Positions 6,714-7,012 of a DNA stretch of 7,012 nucleotides are shown one piece after another. Under the pieces are notes generated by a model. That model searched no databases. It was not told the origin of the DNA and worked only from the letters and a program-made list of their open reading frames with translations. Every line of letters starts with the position of its first letter. The stretch's first letter is position 1. Made by a program: the position numbers and the translations under genes. The DNA comes from an uncultured Flammeovirgaceae bacterium. GTDB taxonomy: Bacteria > Bacteroidota > Bacteroidia > Cytophagales > Cyclobacteriaceae. The stretch covers positions 1-7,012 of the forward strand of contig CAMLLI010000215.1 of assembly GCA_946480685.1 (NCBI GenBank). The letters run 5' to 3'.

Positions 6714-6745
6714 AGACTGATATATACCTATATATTTAACAGTCT
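6714..6745 (+). terminator. AT-rich hairpin after the PAS-DHp gene
   Basis: AGACTG (6714-6719) pairs with CAGTCT (6740-6745), and immediately inside it ATATATA (6720-6726) pairs with TATATAT (6729-6735), leaving TTAA bulged on the 3' side. It begins 15 bases after the stop codon. The following CTTTCGG has only three T in a row, so this is a weak intrinsic terminator or a transcript-end stabiliser. With a 99-base gap to the next gene, it suggests the two plus-strand genes are separate units. Confidence 0.35.
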
Positions 6746-6798
6746 CTTTCGGTGACTTTAACATCATCTGTGCGTCTTAATGAATACGGAACCAGGAG

Positions 6799-7012
6799 AT
6801 GCATATACCGCGAAACCTTCTCTTATTAACGATTACCGTGGTCATCAGTATGATGATGGCCTCCTGCAGTAATCTTCGCGTTGTTCATCACGCTCCCTTC
6901 TCCGCACAAAGCACGTACTGCGCTCCGTCAACGAGTTACTCATATGACAATATGTATATACCGGTCACCAATGTTGATTCGTTGGTACAGCACAATACTA
7001 AAATCAAAAGTA
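6799..7012 (+). CDS. Lipoprotein of unknown function, 3' end cut by window edge
   Basis: The frame is open from ATG 6799 to the window end (71 codons and one base). The first 22 residues form a lipoprotein signal: M-H-I-P-R, hydrophobic L7-V15, then S-M-M-M-A-S-C, so C23 would be the lipidated cysteine after cleavage by signal peptidase II. Residues 24-71 are rich in S, T, Y and N, with a second cysteine at about 42 (Y-C-A-P-S); I recognise no domain. An in-frame TGA at 6781-6783 rules out an earlier ATG start. AGGAG directly abuts the ATG and is too close to act as a Shine-Dalgarno sequence. The protein should sit in the envelope; its length and role are not visible. Confidence 0.72.
   Translation, partial: MHIPRNLLLLTITVVISMMMASCSNLRVVHHAPFSAQSTYCAPSTSYSYDNMYIPVTNVDSLVQHNTKIKS

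Overview
This window looks like ordinary chromosomal DNA from a member of the Bacteroidota, most likely a Cytophagales-type organism. The evidence is indirect. The start codons lack convincing Shine-Dalgarno sequences, two genes encode lipoproteins with short hydrophobic signals ending in A-A-C or A-S-C, and there is a two-domain UspA protein, a WG-repeat lipoprotein and a PAS protein with an S-H-E-L-R-G-P H-box. Base composition is moderate in GC by eye. I see no tRNA, rRNA, CRISPR array, insertion sequence, integrase or phage gene.

Left part (1-4306), all on the minus strand and read right to left: a surface lipoprotein with WG repeats (4023-2242), a DUF2306 multi-pass membrane protein whose ATG overlaps the lipoprotein stop codon (TAATG), and, after an 89-base gap, a family-39 (PMT_2/ArnT-like) membrane glycosyltransferase running off the left edge very close to its natural C-terminus. 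The first two are probably translationally coupled. The glycosyltransferase may belong to the same transcript. All three products are membrane or envelope proteins, but nothing shows a shared pathway.

Middle (4307-5670), still on the minus strand: a tandem universal stress protein with a terminator-like hairpin after it, and upstream of that a 75-residue protein of unknown function. Both genes are preceded by DNA with notable inverted repeats. Ahead of the stress gene, one segment can pair with either of two others, like an attenuator, and a separate hairpin lies between. Ahead of the small gene, a nested set of inverted repeats ends 8 bases before its start codon and could form a three-way-junction leader.

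Right part (5671-7012): after a long divergent intergenic region, the plus strand carries a PAS-DHp protein. It has a sensor domain and the phospho-accepting histidine of a histidine kinase but no ATP-binding catalytic domain, and it ends cleanly in two stop codons. An AT-rich hairpin and the first 71 codons of another lipoprotein follow.

No clearly new multi-gene system is visible. The items most worth following are the catalytic-domain-less PAS-DHp protein and the two structured leaders.
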